A program made the position numbers and the translations under genes. Positions 6,516-12,986 of a DNA stretch of 22,295 nucleotides are shown here, in pieces. Positions within the stretch are counted from its first letter, which is position 1. Every line of letters begins with the position of its first letter. This DNA comes from an uncultured Oxalobacteraceae bacterium. Lineage in GTDB: Bacteria > Pseudomonadota > Gammaproteobacteria > Burkholderiales > Burkholderiaceae_D. The stretch lies in contig CALKVB010000187.1 of the NCBI GenBank assembly GCA_937996605.1, positions 1-22,295 on the forward strand, read 5' to 3'. Under the pieces are notes generated by a model that was not told the origin of the DNA, ran no database searches, and worked only from the letters and a program-made list of their open reading frames with translations.

Positions 6516-7238
6516 ATGACGTCGCAACCTTCAATTCGTTTTGTGATTGACGTGGATGATATGCTGTGGCTAAACCCTGCGGATTGCATTGCGCATGTAT
6601 GGGAGTGTTCGGAAGATACGGCCAGGCGTATGTGGAGTCGTGTTTCATGCGGGGAGCATGTAGATGTCTTTCGGAAATGGTGTGGGGCGTTTTCACGCAG
6701 CAGTTTTTTTCGCTACGAGTACCGAGAAGAAGTGTATGATGCCTTTACAAGTGCTCGAACACGGCGAGGAACCAAAGAGAATGTATTGCTGCGCGAGCGT
6801 TGGTTGGCTGTGACTGAAGCTGTTAGGCAACGGGTGACAGTGTTTCCCGCTTTGACTCCACGTTGTCGCGGTTTTCGAGAGCTTCCTCCGATTCCTTTTG
6901 TGGTGGGACAGACTATCGACTACAATATGCTGCAGACGTACGATGTTACGCTGGAGGAGGAAAAGAGCGCAGAGGAAGAGGAGGAGGACGATGGCTTCAA
7001 CTATGGGACAGACGATGAAGAAGAGGAGGACGACGACGAAACGGACTGCTCGGTGATCGAAGATCCACCTGGACAAGAAGTCTATGACCCGAACCTTCAA
7101 GCACCCAGCGGTGCTCACATGGGGCAAAACACTCGCTTAAGGGATGCCGTGGAACGACTAAGTCGCAAGCATGGGATCGATGATACCCACTTCGAAGCCG
7201 CAACGAGGCTATTCGAACGAAAACGTAAATCCAAATGA
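6516..7238 (+). CDS. Hypothetical protein with long acidic tract
   Basis: This 240-residue protein starts at the ATG at 6516. Residues 1-140 look like a globular domain (start FVIDVDDMLWLNP, then a tryptophan- and arginine-rich helical part). Residues about 146-185 are dominated by Glu and Asp (runs EEEEEDD and DEEEEDDDE). The end is a charged helix with a basic tail KRKSK that could act as a nuclear-localisation signal. Acidic tracts of this type occur in histone- or DNA-mimicking proteins and in transcription factors. No catalytic motif is visible apart from an unproven D-x-D in the N-terminus. The gene is bracketed by the two copies of the 52-bp repeat. Family not recognised. Confidence 0.7.
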   Translation: MTSQPSIRFVIDVDDMLWLNPADCIAHVWECSEDTARRMWSRVSCGEHVDVFRKWCGAFSRSSFFRYEYREEVYDAFTSARTRRGTKENVLLRERWLAVTEAVRQRVTVFPALTPRCRGFRELPPIPFVVGQTIDYNMLQTYDVTLEEEKSAEEEEEDDGFNYGTDDEEEEDDDETDCSVIEDPPGQEVYDPNLQAPSGAHMGQNTRLRDAVERLSRKHGIDDTHFEAATRLFERKRKSK

Positions 7239-7308
7239 TGTATTGAAACAATGGATTAAACTTCAGAAAACAACTCATGGGAACGTAATCTGTCGTTTGC
7301 ACATGTTT

Positions 7309-8058
7309 CTAGTGCGTAGTGGGACATAAGACATTCAAGTGGGACATAAGAGAATCCCTTCTCACTCGCTTGACTTTTGGTTCATTTGTGTAATACACTC
7401 GGAATGTGCTATCATTCACTTCAATCCTTGCCCACGGCAAGCTTAACAGTTGGCGAATTCGGGCGCAGTCTCGTCCGGGATATAAGGCGAGATAGGCTTC
7501 CAGAGGGTTTTCTGTGGGTAGTGCTCGATAATCCGTGGTTGCATGTTCGCGCCATGCTTGGAGGCAAACCTCGATCGAGAAACTGGGAAATTCGTCGTAG
7601 TCCGCGACTTCATTTTCCTTCAGTTCGACGCACAGCTGGTCTGGACAGGTTCTTCCCTTCCACGTGTCAAGAATGACTCCTGATTCCATGGAAACACCTC
7701 TTGAAACAGCAAACAGGAACCTCAGAGGTTCTTCCTCACCACAAATGACGGCATCGATGGCATCATCCCAGAACGTATCGTTTTGTTCGTCGCTATGCTG
7801 GCCCATGGTGATGAACGGCAGGTTCAATTCCTTGAATAGGCCTTTGAATAAGAGAAAATCGCGTCGGGATACGACTTCTTCAGAAACCCGACGGAAACCG
7901 TATCCTCCGCTGGTAATGCTCTTGACATAAACCAGGTCTTTCACATCGTATCCGAAGGATTGCTTTGGCAGGGAGTCTATGTGATTCGCGGAATTACGCG
8001 CGAACTGAGCGATGTGGACAGCAAGTTCGAGGTCACTGGGAAAACGAGGTGCGGCCAT
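7309..8058 (-). CDS. Hypothetical protein whose C-terminus is encoded by repeat copy 2
   Basis: This 249-residue protein starts at the ATG at 8058. It is soluble, rich in Asp, Glu and aromatic residues, and predicted mixed alpha/beta (for example DAIDAVICGEEEPLRFLFAVSRG). There is no membrane segment or recognised motif. The last codons (SLMSHLNVLCPTTH) are antisense to the 52-bp repeat at 7320-7371, so the present C-terminus may have been created or altered when the repeat was copied. It is convergent with the acidic-protein gene, with 70 bp between stops. The three small membrane-protein genes lie upstream on the same strand. Confidence 0.68.
   Translation of the reverse strand: MAAPRFPSDLELAVHIAQFARNSANHIDSLPKQSFGYDVKDLVYVKSITSGGYGFRRVSEEVVSRRDFLLFKGLFKELNLPFITMGQHSDEQNDTFWDDAIDAVICGEEEPLRFLFAVSRGVSMESGVILDTWKGRTCPDQLCVELKENEVADYDEFPSFSIEVCLQAWREHATTDYRALPTENPLEAYLALYPGRDCARIRQLLSLPWARIEVNDSTFRVYYTNEPKVKRVRRDSLMSHLNVLCPTTH
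7320..7371 (+). repeat. 52-bp direct repeat, copy 2
   Basis: Two TGGGACATAAGA units lie at 7320 and 7340 with the same 20-base period as copy 1, followed by GAA and TTCTCACT. It lies 81 bp after the stop of the acidic-protein gene and overlaps the last codons of the opposite-strand gene. A degenerate half unit, TGGGAACGTAA, occurs just before it at about 7278. Confidence 0.75.
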
Positions 8059-8121
8059 GATGTGAGAGTTTCGAATCGGTCCACTTCACTCATACCAAAC
8101 GAGCCAACGTCAAACCATGTT

Positions 8122-8367
8122 TCAAGTCCAGTGAGAAGGAGTATCTGCGCTTGCCAAATCTTCGCGCAACGACGTCCCATAGACCTTGGGAGTCGGACGA
8201 ACGACCCATAAAGAAGCATCTTCATCGCGGATGGTATCGCCCATGACATCTGACTGCACATAGCTGACAGTTCTCGAACCGGTTTTTCGCATGCGCCATA
8301 GTAGAAAGAGAACAACGATGAGTGCGATAGATGCAATCACGATTCCGGCAATGGTCCCAGCGTCCAT
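8122..8367 (-). CDS. Small single-span membrane protein, paralogue 3 of 3
   Basis: This 81-residue protein starts at the ATG at 8367 (MDAGTIAGIVI). A single hydrophobic helix spans about 5-24 and is followed by the basic stop-transfer WRMRKTGSR and a hydrophilic tail with several Ser, Thr and Asp residues. The N-terminal pattern M-[ED]-x-G-x-I-x-GIV and the position of the helix match the two genes directly upstream, so it is the third member of a tandem family. I chose the internal ATG because it aligns with the starts of its paralogues and follows an A-rich segment (ACAAAGAAACAC). With a very short N-terminus and a positively charged region after the helix, the tail probably faces the cytosol or the virion interior. 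Confidence 0.72.
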   Translation of the reverse strand: MDAGTIAGIVIASIALIVVLFLLWRMRKTGSRTVSYVQSDVMGDTIRDEDASLWVVRPTPKVYGTSLREDLASADTPSHWT

Positions 8368-8383
8368 GTGTTTCTTTGTACCA

Positions 8384-8695
8384 TCACGGCAGAAAACCGT
8401 AGGGATTGGAGGGCTCCGGCATGTCGAATTCTGGGTTGTAGAAATCCTCGTGCTCGTAGTGTTGGTCCGGTTCCAAGTATGTCGGTTTGGCAGTTGTATC
8501 TGCGGATCGGTAGACTGTTGTGCCAGGAGGCATGGGAGATATCGGCTTCGAGTCCGTCTCTGGGAAGTATGGATCAGATGTGGGAACAGCGTGATATCCG
8601 TTGCTTTTTCTGGCACGATACCACAGATAGGCTCCAACGGCTATTGCAACGATGACACAAGCAACCACGATGCCGATGATGGGACCTGTCTCCAT
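8384..8695 (-). CDS. Small single-span membrane protein, paralogue 2 of 3
   Basis: This 103-residue protein begins METGPIIGIVV at the ATG at 8695. The membrane helix covers about 5-25 and ends YLWYRARK. A long soluble tail follows, rich in Pro, Tyr and acidic residues (for example PISPMPPG and YEHEDFYNPEFD). The first four residues and the GIV phrase are the same as in paralogue 1, and the AAAGAAAAGGAA before the start resembles the segment before that gene. It ends 16 bases before paralogue 3. The tyrosines and prolines could form sorting or WW/late-domain-type contacts, but no exact PPxY is present. Confidence 0.72.
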   Translation of the reverse strand: METGPIIGIVVACVIVAIAVGAYLWYRARKSNGYHAVPTSDPYFPETDSKPISPMPPGTTVYRSADTTAKPTYLEPDQHYEHEDFYNPEFDMPEPSNPYGFLP

Positions 8696-8706
8696 TTCCT
8701 TTTCTT

Positions 8707-8922
8707 TCACATGTCTCCTATCGGTTTGTACTGGTTCCCGTCCAGGTAGGCATTGTAATATCCAGGTTTTGTATAGTCTGTCGTTTGAAAGTCGCTATCA
8801 TTTGCCTCATGAACCGTCTTTCGGCCACTCCGGCCACTGTTTTGGTACCAAAAATATACGATGACGAAAATGGCAATGAGTACACATGGGATGACGATGC
8901 CAACGATAGCGCCTGTCTCCAT
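8707..8922 (-). CDS. Small single-span membrane protein, paralogue 1 of 3
   Basis: This 71-residue protein begins METGAIVGIVI at the ATG at 8922. The membrane helix spans about 5-25, ends YFWYQ, and is followed by a basic stop-transfer (GRSGRK) and a short tyrosine-rich tail. It is the first of three tandem relatives on the minus strand and ends 11 bases before the next. The start is preceded by AAAAGAAAAACAAGAA, an A/G-rich segment also seen before paralogue 2. Small proteins of this layout are common in the inner or outer membranes of large DNA virus particles, which is the likely location by analogy. Confidence 0.72.
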   Translation of the reverse strand: METGAIVGIVIPCVLIAIFVIVYFWYQNSGRSGRKTVHEANDSDFQTTDYTKPGYYNAYLDGNQYKPIGDM

Positions 8923-8973
8923 TTCTTGTTTTTCTTTTAAGATCTACCGATTCAAATTCGAGGATTGAAAATC

Positions 8974-9633
8974 TCACACATCTTTTTCAATATTGTCAAG
9001 TAACTCCAAAAACTGGCGCAGTGCTTCGTTTCGTAATTTCGAGGTTCTTTGTAGTGCTTCCACCGTTCTTTCTACGACTTTGATACGCTCCAGAAGTTCT
9101 GCATGATCCGGTTCTTTTTGATCCTCTTCTTTTTGCTCCACTTCGATTCCTTGTCGTTCGATTTGTAGTTTGAATTCAGAAGCATCCGCGGTGAACCATC
9201 GATGGAATGATACGACTACTTCGGGATACATCTCTCGAATGGTAAGAATTCGAGTAAGAAGAACCTTCACCAGTGTTTCTCGGATACGATTTTCCGCACA
9301 TGTTCTCATCAAAATCGTACTGTAAAACCAATCGTGGACGTCAATCGAAACCTTTGCGGAGGGTTCCAGAAACACAAGTGCCATGTTTTCCAGTGTGGCA
9401 TAGGTGTAGGTATCACTGACGCGATCAAATCGGCATGCCAGGTGCATAAAGAACCACGGGTTGAACGCCTCGTTGATTTTTTCGTCAGTGATGCGATTGG
9501 TGAACAGGTCGCAAATCTTTATCCATTGTGAAGGCGATACATCTTGGAACAATGGAAATCCCGAAACGTCCAGACCATCATCTCTCAAAGAGCTATACAC
9601 TTGTTTGATGTGGGCTTCTAGTTGTTCCGTCAT
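8974..9633 (-). CDS. Hypothetical protein with C-terminal coiled coil
   Basis: This 219-residue protein starts at the ATG at 9633. Residues 1-155 are helical with scattered aromatics. A glutamate/lysine-rich linker (VEQKEEDQKEPD) at about 165-176 precedes a heptad-like helix (LLERIKVVERTVEALQR, then LRQFLELLDNIEKD) that probably forms a coiled coil. No membrane segment or catalytic motif is visible. It is divergent from the H3-tail-containing gene across a 126-bp gap. A structural or scaffold protein is a reasonable guess from the coiled coil alone. Confidence 0.68.
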   Translation of the reverse strand: MTEQLEAHIKQVYSSLRDDGLDVSGFPLFQDVSPSQWIKICDLFTNRITDEKINEAFNPWFFMHLACRFDRVSDTYTYATLENMALVFLEPSAKVSIDVHDWFYSTILMRTCAENRIRETLVKVLLTRILTIREMYPEVVVSFHRWFTADASEFKLQIERQGIEVEQKEEDQKEPDHAELLERIKVVERTVEALQRTSKLRNEALRQFLELLDNIEKDV

Positions 9634-9751
9634 TGTGGTGGAAAGGATGGATGGAATAATGAAACAATGCTTGCAAAAGATGATTTTTCAGTCCGTTTTA
9701 TCAAATTAAAAAGTCGTCCAGAGAGTGCGAAAATTTCTTGAATGTGTTGAG

Positions 9752-9757
9752 AATAAA
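9752..9757 (+). promoter_or_regulatory. AATAAA element before the gene at 9760
   Basis: AATAAAGC directly precedes the ATG at 9760. Here the upstream gene reads in the opposite direction, so this copy cannot be the polyadenylation signal of a preceding plus-strand gene. That argues for a promoter or initiator role. Confidence 0.5.
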
Positions 9758-9759
9758 GC

Positions 9760-10548
9760 ATGAGACCACACAAATCTTCATCTTCTATGACTCGGTCTGC
9801 ATGGATGGGTGTTGAAATGAAGCGTCTGAACGACGAGTACCGCCGAAAATCCAAAAGCGGAAAGCTAACGCAAGAGCAGTGTCGAAAGAGTATGACAGTG
9901 GCATCAGCCAACTACAAGAAGCTTACTAGATCCAAGATTACTCGATCCAAGACTTCAAAGACGAAGCAAGCGAACGCCTACAACGTCCAGAAAGTGTCGC
10001 GAGCACGTACCAAACAGACATCTCGGCTTCCCACGGATGGCGGATACGGGCGATTTATAAATAACACGGAAAGAATTGAAAATCTAGATCGAGAACTGAA
10101 TGAAGCTATGTTGATGGAGAGTGTTCTGCAAGAAATCCAATTGCTTGACGAGCGTACGCGGAACGCTCTGAAGTTGAAACTGATGGAACATGATCCGAAA
10201 TCTAGCGATCAAAACATCGCCTTCCTCCTCGATTTCTTCTCAACTCGACACGAGCGCGAAGTGCTGTCCGACGAATTGAATAACTTCAGAACTATAGAAG
10301 AGGTTGCAGAGCGCCGGAAATCTATGCAGAGGCGCATAAAGGACATGCAGAACCAGCGTCGCGAGTTGGTTCAATCACTTCGAGACGAGGAAGCAAAGTA
10401 TTCGGGTGATGCAACGCATCGCAGACGTGACTCAAGTCCAGAACGACAACCGGAAAGAGTTCGAGAACGCTCTCCCCCAAGGTTCTCGCACCAAAGTCCA
10501 CAATACGAGATATCGGGTCCACAAAGTCCAGAATACGATCTTGATTGA
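9760..10548 (+). CDS. Basic SP-rich protein carrying a histone H3 tail-like ARTKQT segment
   Basis: This 262-residue protein starts at the ATG at 9760. The N-terminal 95 residues are highly basic with repeated T-R/K-S-K phrases (TRSKITRSKTSKTKQ, 56-70). Residues 82-95 read ARTKQTSRLPTDGG; ARTKQT is identical to residues 1-6 of mature histone H3, and the R, T and GG that follow keep nearly the same spacing. Residues 104-215 are helical and charged, probably coiled coil. The tail (220-262) is SR/SP-rich (SSPERQPERVRERSPP) and ends with two related phrases, SPQYEIS and SPEYDLD, which look like phosphorylation sites. A chromatin- or nucleic-acid-binding role is plausible. The coding region is secure; the mimicry is inference. 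Confidence 0.75.
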   Translation: MRPHKSSSSMTRSAWMGVEMKRLNDEYRRKSKSGKLTQEQCRKSMTVASANYKKLTRSKITRSKTSKTKQANAYNVQKVSRARTKQTSRLPTDGGYGRFINNTERIENLDRELNEAMLMESVLQEIQLLDERTRNALKLKLMEHDPKSSDQNIAFLLDFFSTRHEREVLSDELNNFRTIEEVAERRKSMQRRIKDMQNQRRELVQSLRDEEAKYSGDATHRRRDSSPERQPERVRERSPPRFSHQSPQYEISGPQSPEYDLD

Positions 10549-10556
10549 TCTTGATT
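10537..10556 (+). repeat. 10-bp tandem duplication spanning the stop codon
   Basis: GATCTTGATT occurs twice back to back, and the TGA stop of the SP-rich protein falls at the junction. It may reflect a small slippage duplication that fixed the present end of the gene. Confidence 0.6.
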
Positions 10557-10574
10557 TTTTGTGTCCACCTCGCC

Positions 10575-11000
10575 TCACACAATCAAGTTTAGCGAGAACG
10601 ACATAGCCAAGAAAACAAGTCCTATAAAGATTCCGACCATGCGGTCAACATGGCCTTGTTGCCATGGGAATGCCAGAAACGCGAACGCGGTAGACGAGCG
10701 AATCCAAAGGATGTAAACCAGGATGAGCATCACCCAGCTGATGCCACTCATGGTCGTGCATAGCTGCACCAATCGGTCCAGCAACGGATGACGGAGAACC
10801 AACAAAGACACCCAATTGCAAAAGATACACACAATGGAGGTCATTCGAAGCAAGGATCGTCGCAGCTCAGTACACGTGGGAATGTTTGTGTCATAATGGC
10901 AGGTAATCCACATGTCCACATCGGCGTTCCAAAGTTTTTTCCAATCGAGCAGAACTCCAATCAAGAGAATCGCCGACAATCCAATCCAATGTTTCCACAT
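10575..11000 (-). CDS. Tetraspan membrane protein, unknown family
   Basis: This 141-residue protein starts at the ATG at 11000 and has four hydrophobic spans: about 4-20, 53-70, 84-101 and 121-140. Between spans 1 and 2 lies a loop with two cysteines (ITCHYDTNIPTC), which could form a disulfide on the outer side. That arrangement (4 spans, cysteine pair in loop 1) recalls the claudin-like protein at 4095, but the GLW signature is absent, so I do not assign it to that family. It has no charged catalytic motif. An envelope or internal-membrane protein of the particle is likely by topology. Confidence 0.65.
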   Translation of the reverse strand: MWKHWIGLSAILLIGVLLDWKKLWNADVDMWITCHYDTNIPTCTELRRSLLRMTSIVCIFCNWVSLLVLRHPLLDRLVQLCTTMSGISWVMLILVYILWIRSSTAFAFLAFPWQQGHVDRMVGIFIGLVFLAMSFSLNLIV

Positions 11001-11038
11001 GGTGAATGTATGGGAATCATATCGTTCTACTTGCTTCT

Positions 11039-11239
11039 TTACCCATTTTTTATTCGTGAAAAATCATTCCGCATCGTCATACCGGAGTTTGAAGGTGGCA
11101 TAACTTGTTTGAGCGATATTTCGTAGTTGCCAACACGAAACACCTTGCGACCGGTATAGAGCATCCACTGAATCACTTCTTCTTCGCGGGCTCGATGGAT
11201 GTTGAGACGACTGGAGGGATCGAGCTCGGCTTTGCACAT
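11039..11239 (-). CDS. Small hypothetical protein
   Basis: This 66-residue protein starts at the ATG at 11239. It is charged, with a central IQWMLYTGRKVFRVGNYEIS segment that looks like a short beta-rich domain. One cysteine is at residue 2. It sits alone between the tetraspan gene (38 bp away) and the gene at 11328 on the same strand. An overlapping frame with a start at 11264 gives a less protein-like sequence, so I prefer this one. Not recognised, and moderate confidence because of the size. Confidence 0.5.
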   Translation of the reverse strand: MCKAELDPSSRLNIHRAREEEVIQWMLYTGRKVFRVGNYEISLKQVMPPSNSGMTMRNDFSRIKNG

Positions 11240-11327
11240 GCTCTAAATGAGGGTTGTGTGACATCGTATCATCAAGATCTACTGTTCATTTGAGACACAT
11301 GTAAAACGATGGTTTCGAACGCTCGGA

Positions 11328-11966
11328 TCACAGTTTGGATGCATAAATGACAAACACTCTTCCACTTCGCGATTCTTGCAGTCGTTCCAGTTCTTGGACC
11401 GTTTCACGATCACACGGATGATGATCGTCCCGTGTAGTCCAGCGATGTTCGTTCCAATGGTCCAGCATGAGTAACATGTGCTGCTGTTGTTTTTCCAGTG
11501 CATAACAGAGGTTTGAATCCGTGGTTCCGATGATGTGTTGCAGCATGGTGTGTAGCGACGAAGTCACCAGTTGCGGCGCCTTGCATGAAATGTAGACCGG
11601 GAACAATCCGGGAACCATGTGTCCTCCCAAACAAGCCCACATTTTCATCCATTCGGTGGCTCGTTCCTTCGGGTCCAACAGTTTTGTCTGGCTGAATGGT
11701 CCGCCAGCAAAAATGCGATGGGGATTGCAGAGTCGTTGACTTTGCTTCAATAACTCACTCATCATGCGTACATCTTCGTTGGTACGACTCCAAACCTGAA
11801 CTCCGAAGCGAGCCAAAAACGTACGTCGATCCATAAAGCTGACGTGATCCGTGAAGCGCAACGCCGAGGTCAACGTCAGTTTCGGTGGAGCTTTGGGCAA
11901 TCGGGCCAAGTCATAGGTGGACAAGGGTGTACAAATCCAACGGTTATGCACAATTAGACGAGACAT
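11328..11966 (-). CDS. Hypothetical protein, 212 residues
   Basis: This protein starts at the ATG at 11966 (MSRLIVHNRW). It is soluble and mixed alpha/beta, with a central FAGGPFSQTK segment (glycine-rich turn ending in a lysine, but not a Walker A motif) and a hydrophobic strand-like HMLLMLDHWNEH. The last part, ESRSGRVFVIYASKL, is beta-like. Several His and Cys residues are scattered without clear zinc spacing. It is divergent from the two-span gene at 12023 with only 56 bp between, so the two share a very short promoter region. I do not recognise the family. Confidence 0.65.
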   Translation of the reverse strand: MSRLIVHNRWICTPLSTYDLARLPKAPPKLTLTSALRFTDHVSFMDRRTFLARFGVQVWSRTNEDVRMMSELLKQSQRLCNPHRIFAGGPFSQTKLLDPKERATEWMKMWACLGGHMVPGLFPVYISCKAPQLVTSSLHTMLQHIIGTTDSNLCYALEKQQQHMLLMLDHWNEHRWTTRDDHHPCDRETVQELERLQESRSGRVFVIYASKL

Positions 11967-12022
11967 GGGACGGTTGATCTGGTGACTTGAAGAGATTTTT
12001 CAATCTGTGAAGATATCTTTCT

Positions 12023-12535
12023 ATGGTCGTGGTTTCAAAGAAAAGGATGAGTTTTCCTTCGCGGAGCAAAGAGAACCGATATGTTGCCAAAGACAATTGG
12101 AACATCAAAAGCGACGATGTGACTCGAGAATACTTTCACGTCCAGGCCGATCCTCGTACTCCTCTCAAAGTCAAGTTTTGGTTTGTGGGTCTCAGTGCTT
12201 TGCTTTCGGTTATGATTTGCATCATTGCGATTGGGAATTCGCAAACCGATTGCATTTTGGAACATCCTGAACGGCAGGGCTGGATCGTTTTTGGTTGGGT
12301 GGTCTTTGCCTTTGCTGTGATCTTGCTCGGTTTTTGTGCCTATATGACTTGGTATTGGAAGAATGCGTGGCTCAAGACCACGTACGAAGACATGGGTGAC
12401 GATCCGGAAGACGTCCGTCCTTACATTTTTTCTCGCACTGGCAATTGGCTTCGAACCCACTCAAGCGAGGTGATGCAACATACGGACCAAGTGATTCATG
12501 AGGCGCAACTCAAAGAAGAGATTCGAAACGAGTGA
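12023..12535 (+). CDS. Two-span membrane protein
   Basis: This 170-residue protein starts at the ATG at 12023; an ATG eight codons later is a possible alternative. After a basic N-terminus (SKKRMSFPSRSKENR) there are two hydrophobic helices, about 51-71 (FWFVGLSALLSVMICIIAIG) and 86-112, joined by a short acidic loop with one cysteine. Both termini should lie on the same side. The C-terminal 58 residues are hydrophilic and acidic. It is the first gene of the plus-strand run to 16202, and its stop is 20 bases before the ATG of the next gene. An internal membrane protein of the virion is plausible; family unknown. Confidence 0.7.
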   Translation: MVVVSKKRMSFPSRSKENRYVAKDNWNIKSDDVTREYFHVQADPRTPLKVKFWFVGLSALLSVMICIIAIGNSQTDCILEHPERQGWIVFGWVVFAFAVILLGFCAYMTWYWKNAWLKTTYEDMGDDPEDVRPYIFSRTGNWLRTHSSEVMQHTDQVIHEAQLKEEIRNE

Positions 12536-12555
12536 ACAGAAAAAACTCTTCTCTC

Positions 12556-12978
12556 ATGTCTTATCCTGAATTGATGGAGTACACTCGTTGGTGTATCTAT
12601 GTTCAACTTGCCACACGGATCGCCAAGGAAAGCCAAGAGTGGAAAAACGAAGGGTATGAAAAAGTGTTTACAGAGGAGGACACGGCCTTTGCCGATCGTA
12701 TACAATTGGAAAAGGAAGAGAAGGCTCGGTTGGTGGTCGAGGCTGGATACGAGTTGCCACCTGAGCCACAACCTTTGGACGCACCCAACACCTCGTATGT
12801 CACGGGCTATTTAGGGTTCCAAGAGAACGCAAGTTTTGGTATATCCTTCACGGCCACGGATTGGGAGCAATTGAAGCGAATGGGTCATCCGATTGTGAAT
12901 CGAACCAAGCCCGCTTACGAAACACCGGTACCTGTCAAGCCCAAACGCAAATGGTGGTCTTGTTCTTGTTGTTGCTGA
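12556..12978 (+). CDS. Hypothetical protein ending in a polybasic and cysteine cluster (probable lipid anchor)
   Basis: This 140-residue protein starts at the ATG at 12556. It is soluble and glutamate-rich, with a helical N-terminal half. The last residues are KPKRKWWSCSCCC followed directly by the stop. A basic and aromatic stretch followed by terminal cysteines is the layout of S-acylated or geranylgeranylated tails such as those of Rab-type proteins (CC or CXC ends). No GTPase motif is present, so only the anchor resembles those proteins. It lies between a two-span membrane protein and the cytidylyltransferase-kinase, which fits a membrane-associated function. Anchor inference is moderate and function unknown. 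Confidence 0.68.
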   Translation: MSYPELMEYTRWCIYVQLATRIAKESQEWKNEGYEKVFTEEDTAFADRIQLEKEEKARLVVEAGYELPPEPQPLDAPNTSYVTGYLGFQENASFGISFTATDWEQLKRMGHPIVNRTKPAYETPVPVKPKRKWWSCSCCC

Positions 12979-12984
12979 AATAAA
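12979..12984 (+). promoter_or_regulatory. AATAAA element before the cytidylyltransferase-kinase gene
   Basis: AATAAACC is immediately followed by the ATG at 12987. The gap from the preceding stop to this ATG is only 8 bases, nearly all of it this element. The sequence is identical to that before the gene at 4647. Confidence 0.45.
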
Positions 12985-12986
12985 CC

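Noticed and set aside
6410..7371. Insertion sequence or transposon between the two 52-bp repeats
   Set aside because: The repeats are direct and imperfect, there are no terminal inverted repeats, and the gene between them has no transposase motif.
8368..8637. N-terminal extension of the third small membrane protein from an ATG at 8637
   Set aside because: The extension overlaps the second paralogue's gene in another frame and shows no similarity to the family, whereas the ATG at 8367 aligns exactly with the paralogue starts.
9630..9911. Minus-strand open frame overlapping the start of the SP-rich protein
   Set aside because: It overlaps real genes on both sides and covers the AATAAA-preceded ATG at 9760. 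The translation is not protein-like.
10575..11000. Second claudin-like protein
   Set aside because: It has four spans and a cysteine pair in the first loop, but no GLW motif and wrong cysteine spacing (C-x8-C in a short loop before span 2), so the family call is not supported.
11328..11966. Walker A-type ATPase
   Set aside because: The FAGGPFSQTK phrase is glycine-rich and followed by lysine but lacks GK[ST], and no Walker B context is visible.
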